Below, one piece after another: positions 35,121 through 44,924 of a DNA stretch of 64,000 bases (position 1 is the stretch's first letter; each line of letters starts with the position of its first letter). The notes under the pieces were generated by a model. The model saw only the letters and a list, made by a program, of their open reading frames with translations, was not told where the DNA came from and did not search any database. The stretch comes from Nitrospirota bacterium. GTDB lineage: Bacteria; Nitrospirota; Thermodesulfovibrionia; Thermodesulfovibrionales; UBA6898. The stretch is from the NCBI GenBank assembly GCA_016215155.1, contig JACRLQ010000008.1, positions 169,689 through 233,688 on the forward strand, written 5' to 3'. A program made the position numbers and the translations under genes.

Positions 35121-38100
35121 ATGATCAATACATCTGCAACTTGCGAGCACAGGGACAGGTTTAATTTTAAAGCTACGGCCGGGACCCTGTTGTTTATCAT
35201 CATTACGGCGGGGTTATTCCTATTTACGCTTGCACCACCTGTCGTTGCAGACACCTATCCTCCGGTTTGGGGCTCGGGCACTGCCAATGAGGCGGCCGGG
35301 CCGATCCATTTTGCCCCTGCTGCCTGGCCGGGCGAACCTGCTGACCCCGTAAATTGCGGTGTGAACTGCGGAGACTGGAAACCTTATACCAGGTTCCAAA
35401 GCGACATAGCCGACCCCAGAGTCCAGGACCCCTCAAACGGCGGCACAGCTCCCCAGAATTATGTAAATATAGCCTCTTCATGTATAGACAAGACATTACC
35501 CAGTATTTATTATTATCTCTATAAGGCCGCAGACCCTAAAGACGATGTAATCTTCTTCCGCTGGCGTGTCGAGCAGATCGCAAACAATTACGCCACCGGT
35601 CCGTCTGCAGGCTCTCATGGGGCTACCGATCCCTGGAGCTCGGCCTTATGGTCGGTTCTTTTTGATGTCGACGGAGACGGCTACCTGGATCTTGCGGCGC
35701 ACCTGGACGGGTCATCGGGAGCGCCTGCAACCGCGGTAGACCGGATCGCCGGAATATGGAGCATGACTCCTACACAATCACTGGATTATCTGACTGACCT
35801 GAATGTAAAACTGATCGCCCATAATCCTACGGCCTTCACGTCCGGAAGCACGATCCTCAATTTTCACGACAATTACCCTTCTTCTTCTTCGCCTAATACC
35901 ACCTGGCCTAGCGGGGATATTGCAAACAGCTGGGACTATGGCACGACGCGCGCGAAACTCGTAAGTTCAAATTCCTGTAATGAATATTTTGTTGACTACC
36001 AGATACCGGTCAGGATGCTCGATGCGTCTTCGACCGGGCCGACAAACCCTCATTTAAATGGCCCGAAGATCACCCGCAGCACTCCGATTTCGATGATCTT
36101 CTGTACCGCCAACAGCCTGAACAACCCTTTCCAGAAGGATTGCGCGCTCAGGAAGGCATGGATCGGGGCTGCCGGACAGCCCGCCCCTTTTGGAGACTAT
36201 CTTTCGTTTGACCAGACCGAACCATACTCCCAGCCGATCGTATCGAGTGTTACCGCCTCGGCACCTTCCGGCTGTCCCGGAAGCTATTCGCTGACGGCGA
36301 AGGTCCAGGATACCCTGGCGGTTGTAAATGGCGTTGTGGTCCCTTCGGTGAAGGCGGTTGATTTTTACTATTGGTATGATGCCAATGGCGATGGAGATAC
36401 TACGGGCGACATTGGAAGCGCATGGACAAAGGTCACTCCCGGCGCTACGCTCACCTCAGGCACAATGAATACCTGGACGGCCTCCTGGGATGCCTCCGGA
36501 CTTCCCAAAGGCAAATATCTGATCGGGGTGCAGGCGGTGGATGACAACACGAAGGTTGATGACGGCGTAACGCCGTCGGGCATCGACAACCGCACATTTT
36601 CCTATGTGGTAGGTGATGCTTCGAACCGTATATATATCGACCCCACTTCATATGTAACGCTGCCTGCCCATTCTCCGGCGATGACTCCGGGCAGCACCGA
36701 AAACTGGTATGGCAATCCCGCCATAACCGGCACGCAGACCGCGCTCGTAGGTGTCGCCCTGAATAACTGCGGGAAGGCCCCTACGATAACGAAAAGTGTG
36801 AGCAACGCAAACCCCACTGCCGGAAGTACTGTTGATTTTACGCTCACTATTACGAATGAATTACTCACTGATATTACCCTGAGCCAGATATCCGATGTTC
36901 TACCGGCGGGGTTTAGTTTCAACTCAAATCAGGCGGGAGGCACACTATCGCCTTCTTCATCTCCCTCAGCGAATGCAACTGGAACGATCACATGGACCTT
37001 CCCAAATACGACTATCGGGGCCAGCGGAGGCACAGCTACGCTTATTTTCCGGGCGAACGTCACCAGCGTGCCCGGCACCTACTCAAACACCGCAACCGCA
37101 ACGGCGAGCTTTGGTACGCTCATGAGCGACCCTGTGCAGCTCAGCGTCGGCACACCGCGTCTGACGATCAGCAAGACTCCCAGTACCTTCATCGCGACCC
37201 CCGGGAGTACGGTTACCTATACCATTACTTATTCGAATGACTCGCCTGCAAATACGACTGGTGTTACTATCACCGATACACTGCCCACGGGACTGACCTA
37301 TGTCTCAAGCAGCTGCACCGGAACATGCACGTATACCTCGGGTACAAGGACCATTGACTGGACGATAGGCAGCCTCGCATCCGGAGAAGGTCCTTACAGC
37401 GTTACATTCCAGGCAACGGTTGACAATCCTTATACCGGGGCCGCGACCAACCAGAACACCGCTACCATCAAAAGCCCCCAGACCACGGATGCGTCCTCAA
37501 CAGCCTCTGTCTATGTTGATATGCCGAGGCCTTTGCTGACCTTAAAGAAAACGGCCGGCGCCGCGCTTGTTGCTCCGGGGAGCAACGTCACCTTTACCCT
37601 CGCTTATACAAACAGCGGTAACGCAACCTCTTCCAGTACGGTACTGAGCGATCCCCTGCCGAGCGGCTTTACATATGTCTCTGCTACAGGTTCGCCCACC
37701 TCTGTACCAAGTGTGGGCGGCAACGGAACGGTCACTTGGACAATAGGTAGCCTGGCTGCGGGAGCGTCCGGATCAGTTACAGTTACTGTCCAGGCAAGCA
37801 ATCCCTTCACCGGTGCAGCGAATCCGGCGACGAACACGGCAAGCATCTCATCGACTCAAGTTACCACCCCGGTAACCGACAGCGCCAATGTTGGAGTAAC
37901 TCAAAGCGGATCGTTATGCAGTAATTATTACTTCCATTCGACCACAACCAATGTGGGCAATGGGGCGGACGGTGGAACTCGAAAGATAGCAAACATTACG
38001 TCGCCCACCAGCGAGACCGCATCGACGATTTCGTTTAATGCAACGACAACTCCTGCTTTCTTGGCGAGTTTTTTCCAGGACCCTCCTACAATAAATGATG

Positions 38101-41100
38101 TAAATTTCTCGGGGAACATTTCGACTTCATTCTATGTAACCAAGAGTTCCGGGCCACAATTGAAGATGGACGTGTATGTTTACGACTATAACCCTGTTAC
38201 GGGCACGAAGACCTCGCTTGGGTCAAGCAGCTTTACACAGACGGGCAGCGGTACAAACCAGTTGTTTACCTTTACGTTGCCTCTTTCCGGCACTCTGCAA
38301 AAGGACCATCGAATTTTATGGTGGTTTGATGGCTATTCGAATAACATTACGACGATGACGTTCAACTATGATGGCACTGCAAGTCCAAGCGGCGCAAGCT
38401 TTTGTGTGACTCCCCCTGCCAATCTCATTCTCGAAAAATCGGCCAGCGCCGTCTCGGTGCAGAATGGTCAGGCCGGCCAGACCATTACCTATACCCTTAA
38501 TTACGCCAACACCAGCGGCAGTACACAAGCCACTAACGTTGTATTGTCGGATATCCTGCCTGCCGGGACGACCTATGCCTCATCTTCCCCGGCGGCAACG
38601 ACAAACCCCGGTGTAGGAAATAACGGCACAGTGACCTGGGACCTCGGCACTGTGGCTGCCGGCGGCTCCGGCAGTGTTACGGTGACGGTCAACGTTGACA
38701 CCAACCTGTCGGCGTATAATTTACTGACGAATACATCTTCCATTCTAAGTGACCAGACTGCTGCTGTTACCGCCACGGCCTCTACCACGGTGTTGGGTAA
38801 CGGCGATCCCGGCGGCACACCGAACGTTATCATATCCAAACAGGCCAGCGATACCCTGCTCGTTCCCGGCAATACAGTGACCTACACCCTGACAGCGGTC
38901 AATGCAGGGAATAAGATGGCCACCGGCGTGGTTGTAACCGACAACTTCCCGGACGACACTTATTTTACTTACGGCGGCTGCAGCACCGCGACCGGCGCCT
39001 GCAGTGAGACGCCAAGCGGTACGCTTACCTGGAACCTTGGTACTTTAGCCCCCGGGGGAAGCGCTGCATTGACCTTTACAATGACCGTCGGCGCGAATCC
39101 ACCCTCCGGTGTCACGACCAAGGACAATACGGCATCATTAACGTATTCCGGCGGCGGGGTTGGTTCGGCGACGAGCAATACTGTCACCGTGTCGATCAGT
39201 ACTAATCCCAATCTGTCCATTACAAAGGAAGTTGCGCCTCTGGGCACACGGACGCCCGGCGATACGCTTACATATACTCTCACCATAGTCAACAACGGCA
39301 CAGGCAGCGCAAGCGATGTAGTGGTCACTGACCCGATACCTTCAAATACCGGTTTCAAAGGTCCTATTACCGCAAGTCAGGGCACAGGCAGTTTCGATGC
39401 GATCAATAACCGGGTGGTATTTTCAGTCGGCACCCTGGCAGCCGGCGCCGGCGCTACGCTTGGCTTTGAGGTGACTGTCAACAGCCCTCTGAACAATGGC
39501 GCGACAAGCATGTCCAATACAAATACAGCCACAGTGTCTTCTACAAACGCGGCCACAAGACAGAGTTCAGTTTCTTCCACGGCTAGCGCAAGCCCGGTCC
39601 TGTCGATAACCAAGTCAGGTCCGACGTCCGCTGCATACCCTGCAGCGGTCCTCGCGGCTGCAGCTGATTCCGCCACCACGCTTTTTATTTCAAGCAGTGC
39701 ACAGTTGAGCATCGGTCAGCACGTAAAAATCGGAATCCAGACTGCACAGATTACCGGTCTGACCGCAGCGAGCATTTTGGTGGATACTGCAATTACTGCT
39801 CCAATAAATTCCGAGGTAATCGGCAGTGTCACCTATGACCTGCTCTATCAGAACACGGGCAACGCTAATTCGACATCTACCATAGTGACGGACACGTTGC
39901 CGTCCGGACCGCCGGCCCTGACGTATTTTTCGGTGTCTCCGGCGCCAACGTCGAATCCGGGTGTCGGTAACAGCGGCGATATAACCTGGAACCTGGGCAC
40001 CCTGGCCCCCGGGGCTAGCGGGACATTGCACGTTATTGCATTCCCGTCTGAAGCCGGCACGGTGACTAACAGCGCAAATATTGACAGTGCCGAGACATCT
40101 CCCGTGACAGATACACTTAATACTATCTTCGGCGGATTGACTGTGAGCAAATCAACCAGCACTCCGACCATGACCGCAGGCAGCACGGCAAGCTATTCAA
40201 TAACCGTGACTAATTCCACTTCATCGGCAATAAATAACGTTGATGTCAAGGACCTGCTGCCCTCCGGATTTACTTATAAGACCACCAGCACACTGATTGA
40301 TGGAGGCGCAGCCCCTGATCCTGCATACGAGGCAGGAGACACAGGCCGCCCGATCTGGACAGTCAACGTCCCGGCCAATGGCAGTGTTACCATAGCATTT
40401 CAGGCCGACATCGCCTCCAGTGTGGGTGCGGCCACCTATCAAAACGGGGTGGAGCTGACCGCGGCTGGAGTCGGCATAACACCCTTTGATCCCTTGCTTA
40501 CGACTGCAGAGGATGTGACAATCCTAGCATCCAATATGGGTATTCTGAATGGGTACGTCTATCGCCGCAATGATAGTAACACTACCTTTAATCCCGGTAT
40601 AGATACCCCCTTTGGCGGCGTGAAGGTTATGATCGAAAAGACCAGTGGTGATTGCAGCATCCCGGGCAGTACTACCTGTTATATCGTATATACAGATACC
40701 GATGGGTATTATTCCCGAGTTCTGCCCGCCGGAGACTGGATTGTTACGGTTGTGGGAGGGACGGGCGATCTGCCGGGCAGTGGGATTTCACTTGTAGTCG
40801 GAACCAATCCTGAGACAGTCACTGTCCCGAATCAGGGAAGTGTAAGCAATGACAATGGCTATTCCCAAGTGGTGAACCTTGGGTTGTCGAAGACTGACGG
40901 TGTGACGACGGTAACGGCGGGCGGTACGACGACGTATACGCTTACGGTGTCCAATAGCGGCAATACGGCAAGCAGCGGGACGATCACGGTGGTGGATGTG
41001 CTGCCTTCAGGGCTGACGGTGGCTGATGGGGCGGTTGCTCTGGGTGGAGCGCAGGGCGCCAACTGGAGCTGTAGTTCTGCAAGCAATGTGATAACGTGTA

Positions 41101-44100
41101 CGAGTTCGACTGCGATAGCTGCGAGCGGTTCGAGTGTGTTCAGCTTTACGGTGAACGTGAGTGCAAGTGCAAGCGGCACGGTGGTGAACAAGGCGCAGGT
41201 GGGCGGCGGGGGCGACCCGACGAACGGCAGTGCGCCTACGGGGACGACTGCGGGACAGTGCACGGCAACGGATGCACCGAATGAGGGTTGTGCAACGGAC
41301 AGCGACACGGTGAATGTGGCGGCCGATCTTGACATCACTAAGACAGGGCCCGGCAGTGCAACGAGTGGTTCGAACCTGTCTTATACGGTAGCGGTAAAAA
41401 ACATCGGGCCGTCTAATGCTACGAATGTTGTTGTGACGGACCCGACGCCGGGAGGCCTGACGTTTGTGTCTGCTGGTGCGCCATGTGCGGGTGGATTCCC
41501 GTGTGCTGTCGGAACGATTACTTCAGGGGGCACGGTCAGCTTCACGGTGACATACTCTGTGCCTGCGGGCTATGCAGGGGCAGACCCGATAGTGAATGCG
41601 GCGGCGGTCAGTTCTGATGTCCCTGACCCTGATCCGACGAATAACAGCGACAGTTCATCAACGGCAGTTGACAGGACTCCGTCGGCTGATCTTGCGTTGG
41701 TAAAGACAGGCCCGGCGACGGCAGCCCTGGGTTCAATGGTTACATACAAGCTGGTCGTGACGAACAACGGGCCTGATGATGCGCTTGGGGTAAATCTTTC
41801 TGATCCGACCCCGGCAGGCCTCAGCTTTGTATCTGCAACAGCGCCATGCAGCGGCGGGTTCCCGTGCGATCTGGGTACAGTCAATGCCGGCGCGTCGGTA
41901 ACAGTGAATGTTACGTATGGGATACCGGGTGGGTATGCAGGCGGAACTATCATTAATTCTGCGGAGGTCGCGAGCACGACAAGCGATCCCGTCCCTGCCA
42001 ACAATGAGGATGAAGTCAGTACTCCTATCGGAGCGGACACGGTGGATCTGGCGGTAGTGAAGACCGGCCCGGCAATGGTTGTATTAGGAAGCGACTTGAC
42101 ATATCAGATAAAAGTAACGAATAACGGACCCGCGGCGGCGACCGGGATTTCACTTGCAGACCCGACACCTTCGGGGCTTAGCCTTGCATCTGCAACAGCG
42201 CCATGCAGCGGCGGGTTCCCTTGCAGTCTGAGCAATCTGGCTTCAGGGGCAAGCACTACAGTGAATGTGACCTATAATGTTCCAGGCGGTTATGCAGGAG
42301 CAAACCCGATAGTAAACACTGCGACAGTGAGTTCGACCGAGACTGATTCGAACACTGGGAATAACACTGGCAGTGCACCAACTGGAGTGGGGGAAGAGAC
42401 GGCTGACCTGTCGGTTGTGAAGACGGGACCGAGTATCGGGGTGCCCGGCGAACAGGTGACGTTCCAGATTGTTGTGACGAACAACGGGCCTGGAACGGCG
42501 ACAGGGATTACGCTTAATGATATTACGCCAACGGGGCTGACTTTTGTGTCTGCCTCTTCTCCGTGTAACGGCGGGTTTGACTGTAATCTTGGGACATTAG
42601 TAAACGGTTCATCGATCACGGTCAATGTGACATACGGCATACCCGGAGGTTATACGACTCCTGATCCGATCGTGAACACGACTACGGTGAGCGCGAACGA
42701 GCCTGACCCGAACTCGGCGAACAACACCGACGATGCGCAGGTGGGCATAAATAATATCGCTGACCTATCGATAACGAAGACGGATGGAGTGGCGACGGTG
42801 ACGCCTGGCGGGTCGGTGACGTATACGATAACGGCATCGAACGCGGGGCCGAGCAGTGTTACGGGTGCAACGGTGGCGGATACATTTCCGGCATCACTGA
42901 CAGCGACATGGACCTGTGTGGGAGCGGGTGGAGGCACGTGTACGGCAAGCGGAAGCGGCAACATCAGCGACACGGTGAGCCTGCCTTCAGGGGGGTCTGT
43001 GACCTATACTGTGAGTGCAACGATATCTGCGTCTGCAACGGGTACGCTTTCGAACACGGCAACGGTGACAGCGCCGGCCGGGGTGACGGACCCGACGCCT
43101 GGCAATAATAGTGCGACCGATGCTGACACAATTTCGATCGTGTTGTTGCCGGATCTAACTATTTCTAAATCCCACAGCGGAAACTTCAGTCAGGGACAGA
43201 TTGGGGCCCAATATACAATCACCGTTTCCAATCAGGCAGGTTCCGGGGCTGTTTCGAATGCGGGAACTACCGTAGCAGTGACGGACACACTACCTTTGGG
43301 CCTTACTCCGACCGGAGCTTCCGGCACAAACTGGGCCTGCGGTATAGTTTCCCAGACAGTTACGTGCACGCGGTCAGCCGCGAATAATGGCTTAAACGGA
43401 GGCGCAAGCTATCCTGCTATAACGGTGACAGTGAATGTTGCCGCTAATGCAGCGGCTTCTCTTGATAACACCGCAAATGTGGCCCTTTCGGGCCAGACGG
43501 AATCCAGTACCGGCAACAACTCTGACACTGATCCGACTGTAATAAACGTTTCGAACGTCTTTGATCCGCCCAGTGGATTCAAAACAGTGAACCCTGCCGG
43601 CTATCCGGAATTAGAGTGGAAGATGGTCTGGATCAACAGCGGCAATGCCGTAGCTACACTGGTCAGGGTCACGGACGATATCCCGTCTAATGTCAGTTAT
43701 GTCCCGGGCAGCCTGCAGTGTACACCTCGCGGAACTTCAACTACTGTTATGTGCGCCTATGACAGTGCAAATCGTCGCATAACATGGCAGGGCAATATCG
43801 GCACAGATCCGGGCGCGGCGAACGAAGCTCAGGCATTAAATGAAGTGGTAATAACTTACAGGACAACAGTTCCTCCGGATGTTACACGGGTCGAAAACCG
43901 TGGCTGTGCGAACTGGGACACAAATGGCAATGGCTCTCTGGATGAAATAAACCTCGGGCAGACCTCTGTGTGTTCAGACGATCCGGGCACACCGCCGTCA
44001 GGAGATGACACTGTATGGACAAAGCAGGATACAGTGGTCATCCCGACACTTGACGAATGGGGTATGATCATATTCATCCTCCTTGCCGGACTCGTATCGA

Positions 44101-44132
44101 TTTATAACATGCGCCGGAAGGCCAGAACTTAG
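35121..44132 (+). CDS. giant DUF11-repeat surface protein with IPTL-CTERM sorting signal
   Basis: A 3003-residue exported protein. A long signal peptide (about residues 18-44, hydrophobic LLFIIITAGLFLFTLAPPVVA) precedes a unique domain to about 550. Then come about 16 DUF11/conserved-repeat domains (552 to about 2815), each with a pattern like ITKxxxxxxxxxGxxVTYTLTVTNxG followed by VTDxLPxGLTF. Two unique insertions occur (about 930-1100 and within the repeat at 39598). At about 1806-1910 is an SdrD/Cna-B-like beta domain (NGYVYRRNDSNTTFNPGID, YTDTDGYYSRVLPAGDWIV). The end is an IPTL-CTERM tail (I2974PTLDEWG, membrane helix, RRKAR). It is probably sorted to the outer surface as a filament or adhesin. 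The AT-rich leader (34968-35120) has GCAGGGGG before the ATG. No sorting enzyme is nearby. Confidence 0.93.
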   Translation: MINTSATCEHRDRFNFKATAGTLLFIIITAGLFLFTLAPPVVADTYPPVWGSGTANEAAGPIHFAPAAWPGEPADPVNCGVNCGDWKPYTRFQSDIADPRVQDPSNGGTAPQNYVNIASSCIDKTLPSIYYYLYKAADPKDDVIFFRWRVEQIANNYATGPSAGSHGATDPWSSALWSVLFDVDGDGYLDLAAHLDGSSGAPATAVDRIAGIWSMTPTQSLDYLTDLNVKLIAHNPTAFTSGSTILNFHDNYPSSSSPNTTWPSGDIANSWDYGTTRAKLVSSNSCNEYFVDYQIPVRMLDASSTGPTNPHLNGPKITRSTPISMIFCTANSLNNPFQKDCALRKAWIGAAGQPAPFGDYLSFDQTEPYSQPIVSSVTASAPSGCPGSYSLTAKVQDTLAVVNGVVVPSVKAVDFYYWYDANGDGDTTGDIGSAWTKVTPGATLTSGTMNTWTASWDASGLPKGKYLIGVQAVDDNTKVDDGVTPSGIDNRTFSYVVGDASNRIYIDPTSYVTLPAHSPAMTPGSTENWYGNPAITGTQTALVGVALNNCGKAPTITKSVSNANPTAGSTVDFTLTITNELLTDITLSQISDVLPAGFSFNSNQAGGTLSPSSSPSANATGTITWTFPNTTIGASGGTATLIFRANVTSVPGTYSNTATATASFGTLMSDPVQLSVGTPRLTISKTPSTFIATPGSTVTYTITYSNDSPANTTGVTITDTLPTGLTYVSSSCTGTCTYTSGTRTIDWTIGSLASGEGPYSVTFQATVDNPYTGAATNQNTATIKSPQTTDASSTASVYVDMPRPLLTLKKTAGAALVAPGSNVTFTLAYTNSGNATSSSTVLSDPLPSGFTYVSATGSPTSVPSVGGNGTVTWTIGSLAAGASGSVTVTVQASNPFTGAANPATNTASISSTQVTTPVTDSANVGVTQSGSLCSNYYFHSTTTNVGNGADGGTRKIANITSPTSETASTISFNATTTPAFLASFFQDPPTINDVNFSGNISTSFYVTKSSGPQLKMDVYVYDYNPVTGTKTSLGSSSFTQTGSGTNQLFTFTLPLSGTLQKDHRILWWFDGYSNNITTMTFNYDGTASPSGASFCVTPPANLILEKSASAVSVQNGQAGQTITYTLNYANTSGSTQATNVVLSDILPAGTTYASSSPAATTNPGVGNNGTVTWDLGTVAAGGSGSVTVTVNVDTNLSAYNLLTNTSSILSDQTAAVTATASTTVLGNGDPGGTPNVIISKQASDTLLVPGNTVTYTLTAVNAGNKMATGVVVTDNFPDDTYFTYGGCSTATGACSETPSGTLTWNLGTLAPGGSAALTFTMTVGANPPSGVTTKDNTASLTYSGGGVGSATSNTVTVSISTNPNLSITKEVAPLGTRTPGDTLTYTLTIVNNGTGSASDVVVTDPIPSNTGFKGPITASQGTGSFDAINNRVVFSVGTLAAGAGATLGFEVTVNSPLNNGATSMSNTNTATVSSTNAATRQSSVSSTASASPVLSITKSGPTSAAYPAAVLAAAADSATTLFISSSAQLSIGQHVKIGIQTAQITGLTAASILVDTAITAPINSEVIGSVTYDLLYQNTGNANSTSTIVTDTLPSGPPALTYFSVSPAPTSNPGVGNSGDITWNLGTLAPGASGTLHVIAFPSEAGTVTNSANIDSAETSPVTDTLNTIFGGLTVSKSTSTPTMTAGSTASYSITVTNSTSSAINNVDVKDLLPSGFTYKTTSTLIDGGAAPDPAYEAGDTGRPIWTVNVPANGSVTIAFQADIASSVGAATYQNGVELTAAGVGITPFDPLLTTAEDVTILASNMGILNGYVYRRNDSNTTFNPGIDTPFGGVKVMIEKTSGDCSIPGSTTCYIVYTDTDGYYSRVLPAGDWIVTVVGGTGDLPGSGISLVVGTNPETVTVPNQGSVSNDNGYSQVVNLGLSKTDGVTTVTAGGTTTYTLTVSNSGNTASSGTITVVDVLPSGLTVADGAVALGGAQGANWSCSSASNVITCTSSTAIAASGSSVFSFTVNVSASASGTVVNKAQVGGGGDPTNGSAPTGTTAGQCTATDAPNEGCATDSDTVNVAADLDITKTGPGSATSGSNLSYTVAVKNIGPSNATNVVVTDPTPGGLTFVSAGAPCAGGFPCAVGTITSGGTVSFTVTYSVPAGYAGADPIVNAAAVSSDVPDPDPTNNSDSSSTAVDRTPSADLALVKTGPATAALGSMVTYKLVVTNNGPDDALGVNLSDPTPAGLSFVSATAPCSGGFPCDLGTVNAGASVTVNVTYGIPGGYAGGTIINSAEVASTTSDPVPANNEDEVSTPIGADTVDLAVVKTGPAMVVLGSDLTYQIKVTNNGPAAATGISLADPTPSGLSLASATAPCSGGFPCSLSNLASGASTTVNVTYNVPGGYAGANPIVNTATVSSTETDSNTGNNTGSAPTGVGEETADLSVVKTGPSIGVPGEQVTFQIVVTNNGPGTATGITLNDITPTGLTFVSASSPCNGGFDCNLGTLVNGSSITVNVTYGIPGGYTTPDPIVNTTTVSANEPDPNSANNTDDAQVGINNIADLSITKTDGVATVTPGGSVTYTITASNAGPSSVTGATVADTFPASLTATWTCVGAGGGTCTASGSGNISDTVSLPSGGSVTYTVSATISASATGTLSNTATVTAPAGVTDPTPGNNSATDADTISIVLLPDLTISKSHSGNFSQGQIGAQYTITVSNQAGSGAVSNAGTTVAVTDTLPLGLTPTGASGTNWACGIVSQTVTCTRSAANNGLNGGASYPAITVTVNVAANAAASLDNTANVALSGQTESSTGNNSDTDPTVINVSNVFDPPSGFKTVNPAGYPELEWKMVWINSGNAVATLVRVTDDIPSNVSYVPGSLQCTPRGTSTTVMCAYDSANRRITWQGNIGTDPGAANEAQALNEVVITYRTTVPPDVTRVENRGCANWDTNGNGSLDEINLGQTSVCSDDPGTPPSGDDTVWTKQDTVVIPTLDEWGMIIFILLAGLVSIYNMRRKART
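36774..43570 (+). repeat. array of about 16 DUF11-type coding repeats
   Basis: Repeats begin near 36776, 37159, 37534, 38423, 38824, 39213, 39598, 40138, 40877, 41329, 41691, 42047, 42406, 42763 and 43151. A divergent last copy starts near 43573. Units are typically 110-130 codons. Copies 41691-42760 are most alike: 33 identical bases recur at 41831-41863 and 42188-42220, exactly 357 bases (119 codons) apart. This indicates recent in-frame duplication or gene conversion. Confidence 0.8.
44040..44129 (+). other. IPTL-CTERM sorting segment
   Basis: Codons 2974-3003 of the giant protein: IPTLDEWGMIIF, a hydrophobic stretch (FILLAGLVSIYNM) and a basic end (RRKART). This three-part layout matches IPTL-CTERM, a C-terminal sorting signal in Gram-negative bacteria thought to be recognised by an exosortase-like enzyme. 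Confidence 0.85.
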
Positions 44133-44146
44133 TTATTTATAGTAAT

Positions 44147-44197
44147 CAAAAAGGGGAAGGACCTCCTGAGAAACTCTCGGAGGTCCTTCCCTTTTAA
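44147..44197. terminator. strong rho-independent terminator, probably bidirectional
   Basis: AAAAGGGGAAGGACCTCC and GGAGGTCCTTCCCTTTT pair over about 17 bp with one extra G, around a short loop TGAGAAACTCTC. It is flanked by A-rich and T-rich tracts. It lies between the giant gene (plus) and the exonuclease (minus), both ending toward it, so it can serve both strands. Confidence 0.85.
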
Positions 44198-44240
44198 TAA
44201 CAGCTATTCAAAAAATCCCAAGCTATTCCAGACCTTAAAT

Positions 44241-44921
44241 CTATCTGCACCCGCCTATTTTCATGTACTTCTCCCAAATATCATACAGTTCCGCGGTGGC
44301 CTTTATGTCGCCCGCGCAATATTTTGCTATCTCCGTGTAGCGGCCGGACCGGTACAGGTCTTTGACCTCAGCGCCGGTGATGCCCTCTTCCTTGGGGCTC
44401 TTTATGCCGAAGGTCCTGCACCACATGTCGAGGCTGAACTTCCTCCTTGAGGCGCCGAAAAAGGTGAGCTGGTCGAAGAGGTCGATATGGACATCCCCGT
44501 ACCTGTTCGGCATGAGGTCCCTCAAGGGTTTTATCCTGTGCACGGCTGACCTGACCATTATGAAAGGACAATCAAAACCCCGTCCATTGAACGTTATGAA
44601 CTGTTTGCAGGCCTTTATCCTGTCCCAGAACCTTTTGATGATCTCGTCTTCGGTCCCGCTCTCGTAAGTTATCCCCTCATCTTCAAAGGGAAGAAGAGGG
44701 TCGCTGTTATTCTGGAAAAAAACAGTCCCCTTCCGGTCGTCAGGATCGAACATCCCTATCGCGATTATCTCCCCGGTCTGAGGATAAAAAGAGAGGCTGT
44801 CGCGGACCTCCTGCCGTTCCTCATCGCTGCCGGCCCATTTAAGGAGGTAGTCCTGGACCGGCTTTTCGAGAGAATCAAAGTCCTGTCCGGCCGTCTCTAT
44901 GTCGAATATGACGCGCGACAA
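44241..44921 (-). CDS. DEDDy-type 3'-5' exonuclease-like protein
   Basis: A 226-residue RNase H-fold protein like predicted 3'-5' exonucleases of the PolB-proofreading type. Exo I is VIFDIETAG (Asp, Glu), Exo II ITFNGRGFDCPFI (Asp), and Exo III AKYCAGDIKATAEL, where Tyr-x3-Asp marks the DEDDy subclass. All four metal ligands are present. It is the last gene of the minus-strand cluster, 3 bases after ctpA, and ends just before the terminator at 44147-44197. Substrate (DNA or RNA) is not determined. Confidence 0.85.
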   Translation of the reverse strand: MSRVIFDIETAGQDFDSLEKPVQDYLLKWAGSDEERQEVRDSLSFYPQTGEIIAIGMFDPDDRKGTVFFQNNSDPLLPFEDEGITYESGTEDEIIKRFWDRIKACKQFITFNGRGFDCPFIMVRSAVHRIKPLRDLMPNRYGDVHIDLFDQLTFFGASRRKFSLDMWCRTFGIKSPKEEGITGAEVKDLYRSGRYTEIAKYCAGDIKATAELYDIWEKYMKIGGCR

Positions 44922-44924
44922 GTC

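Noticed and set aside
36774..43570. Regular repeats considered as a CRISPR array
   Set aside because: The repeats are long, translated and divergent, in one open frame with DUF11 motifs; they are protein repeats, not repeat-spacer units.
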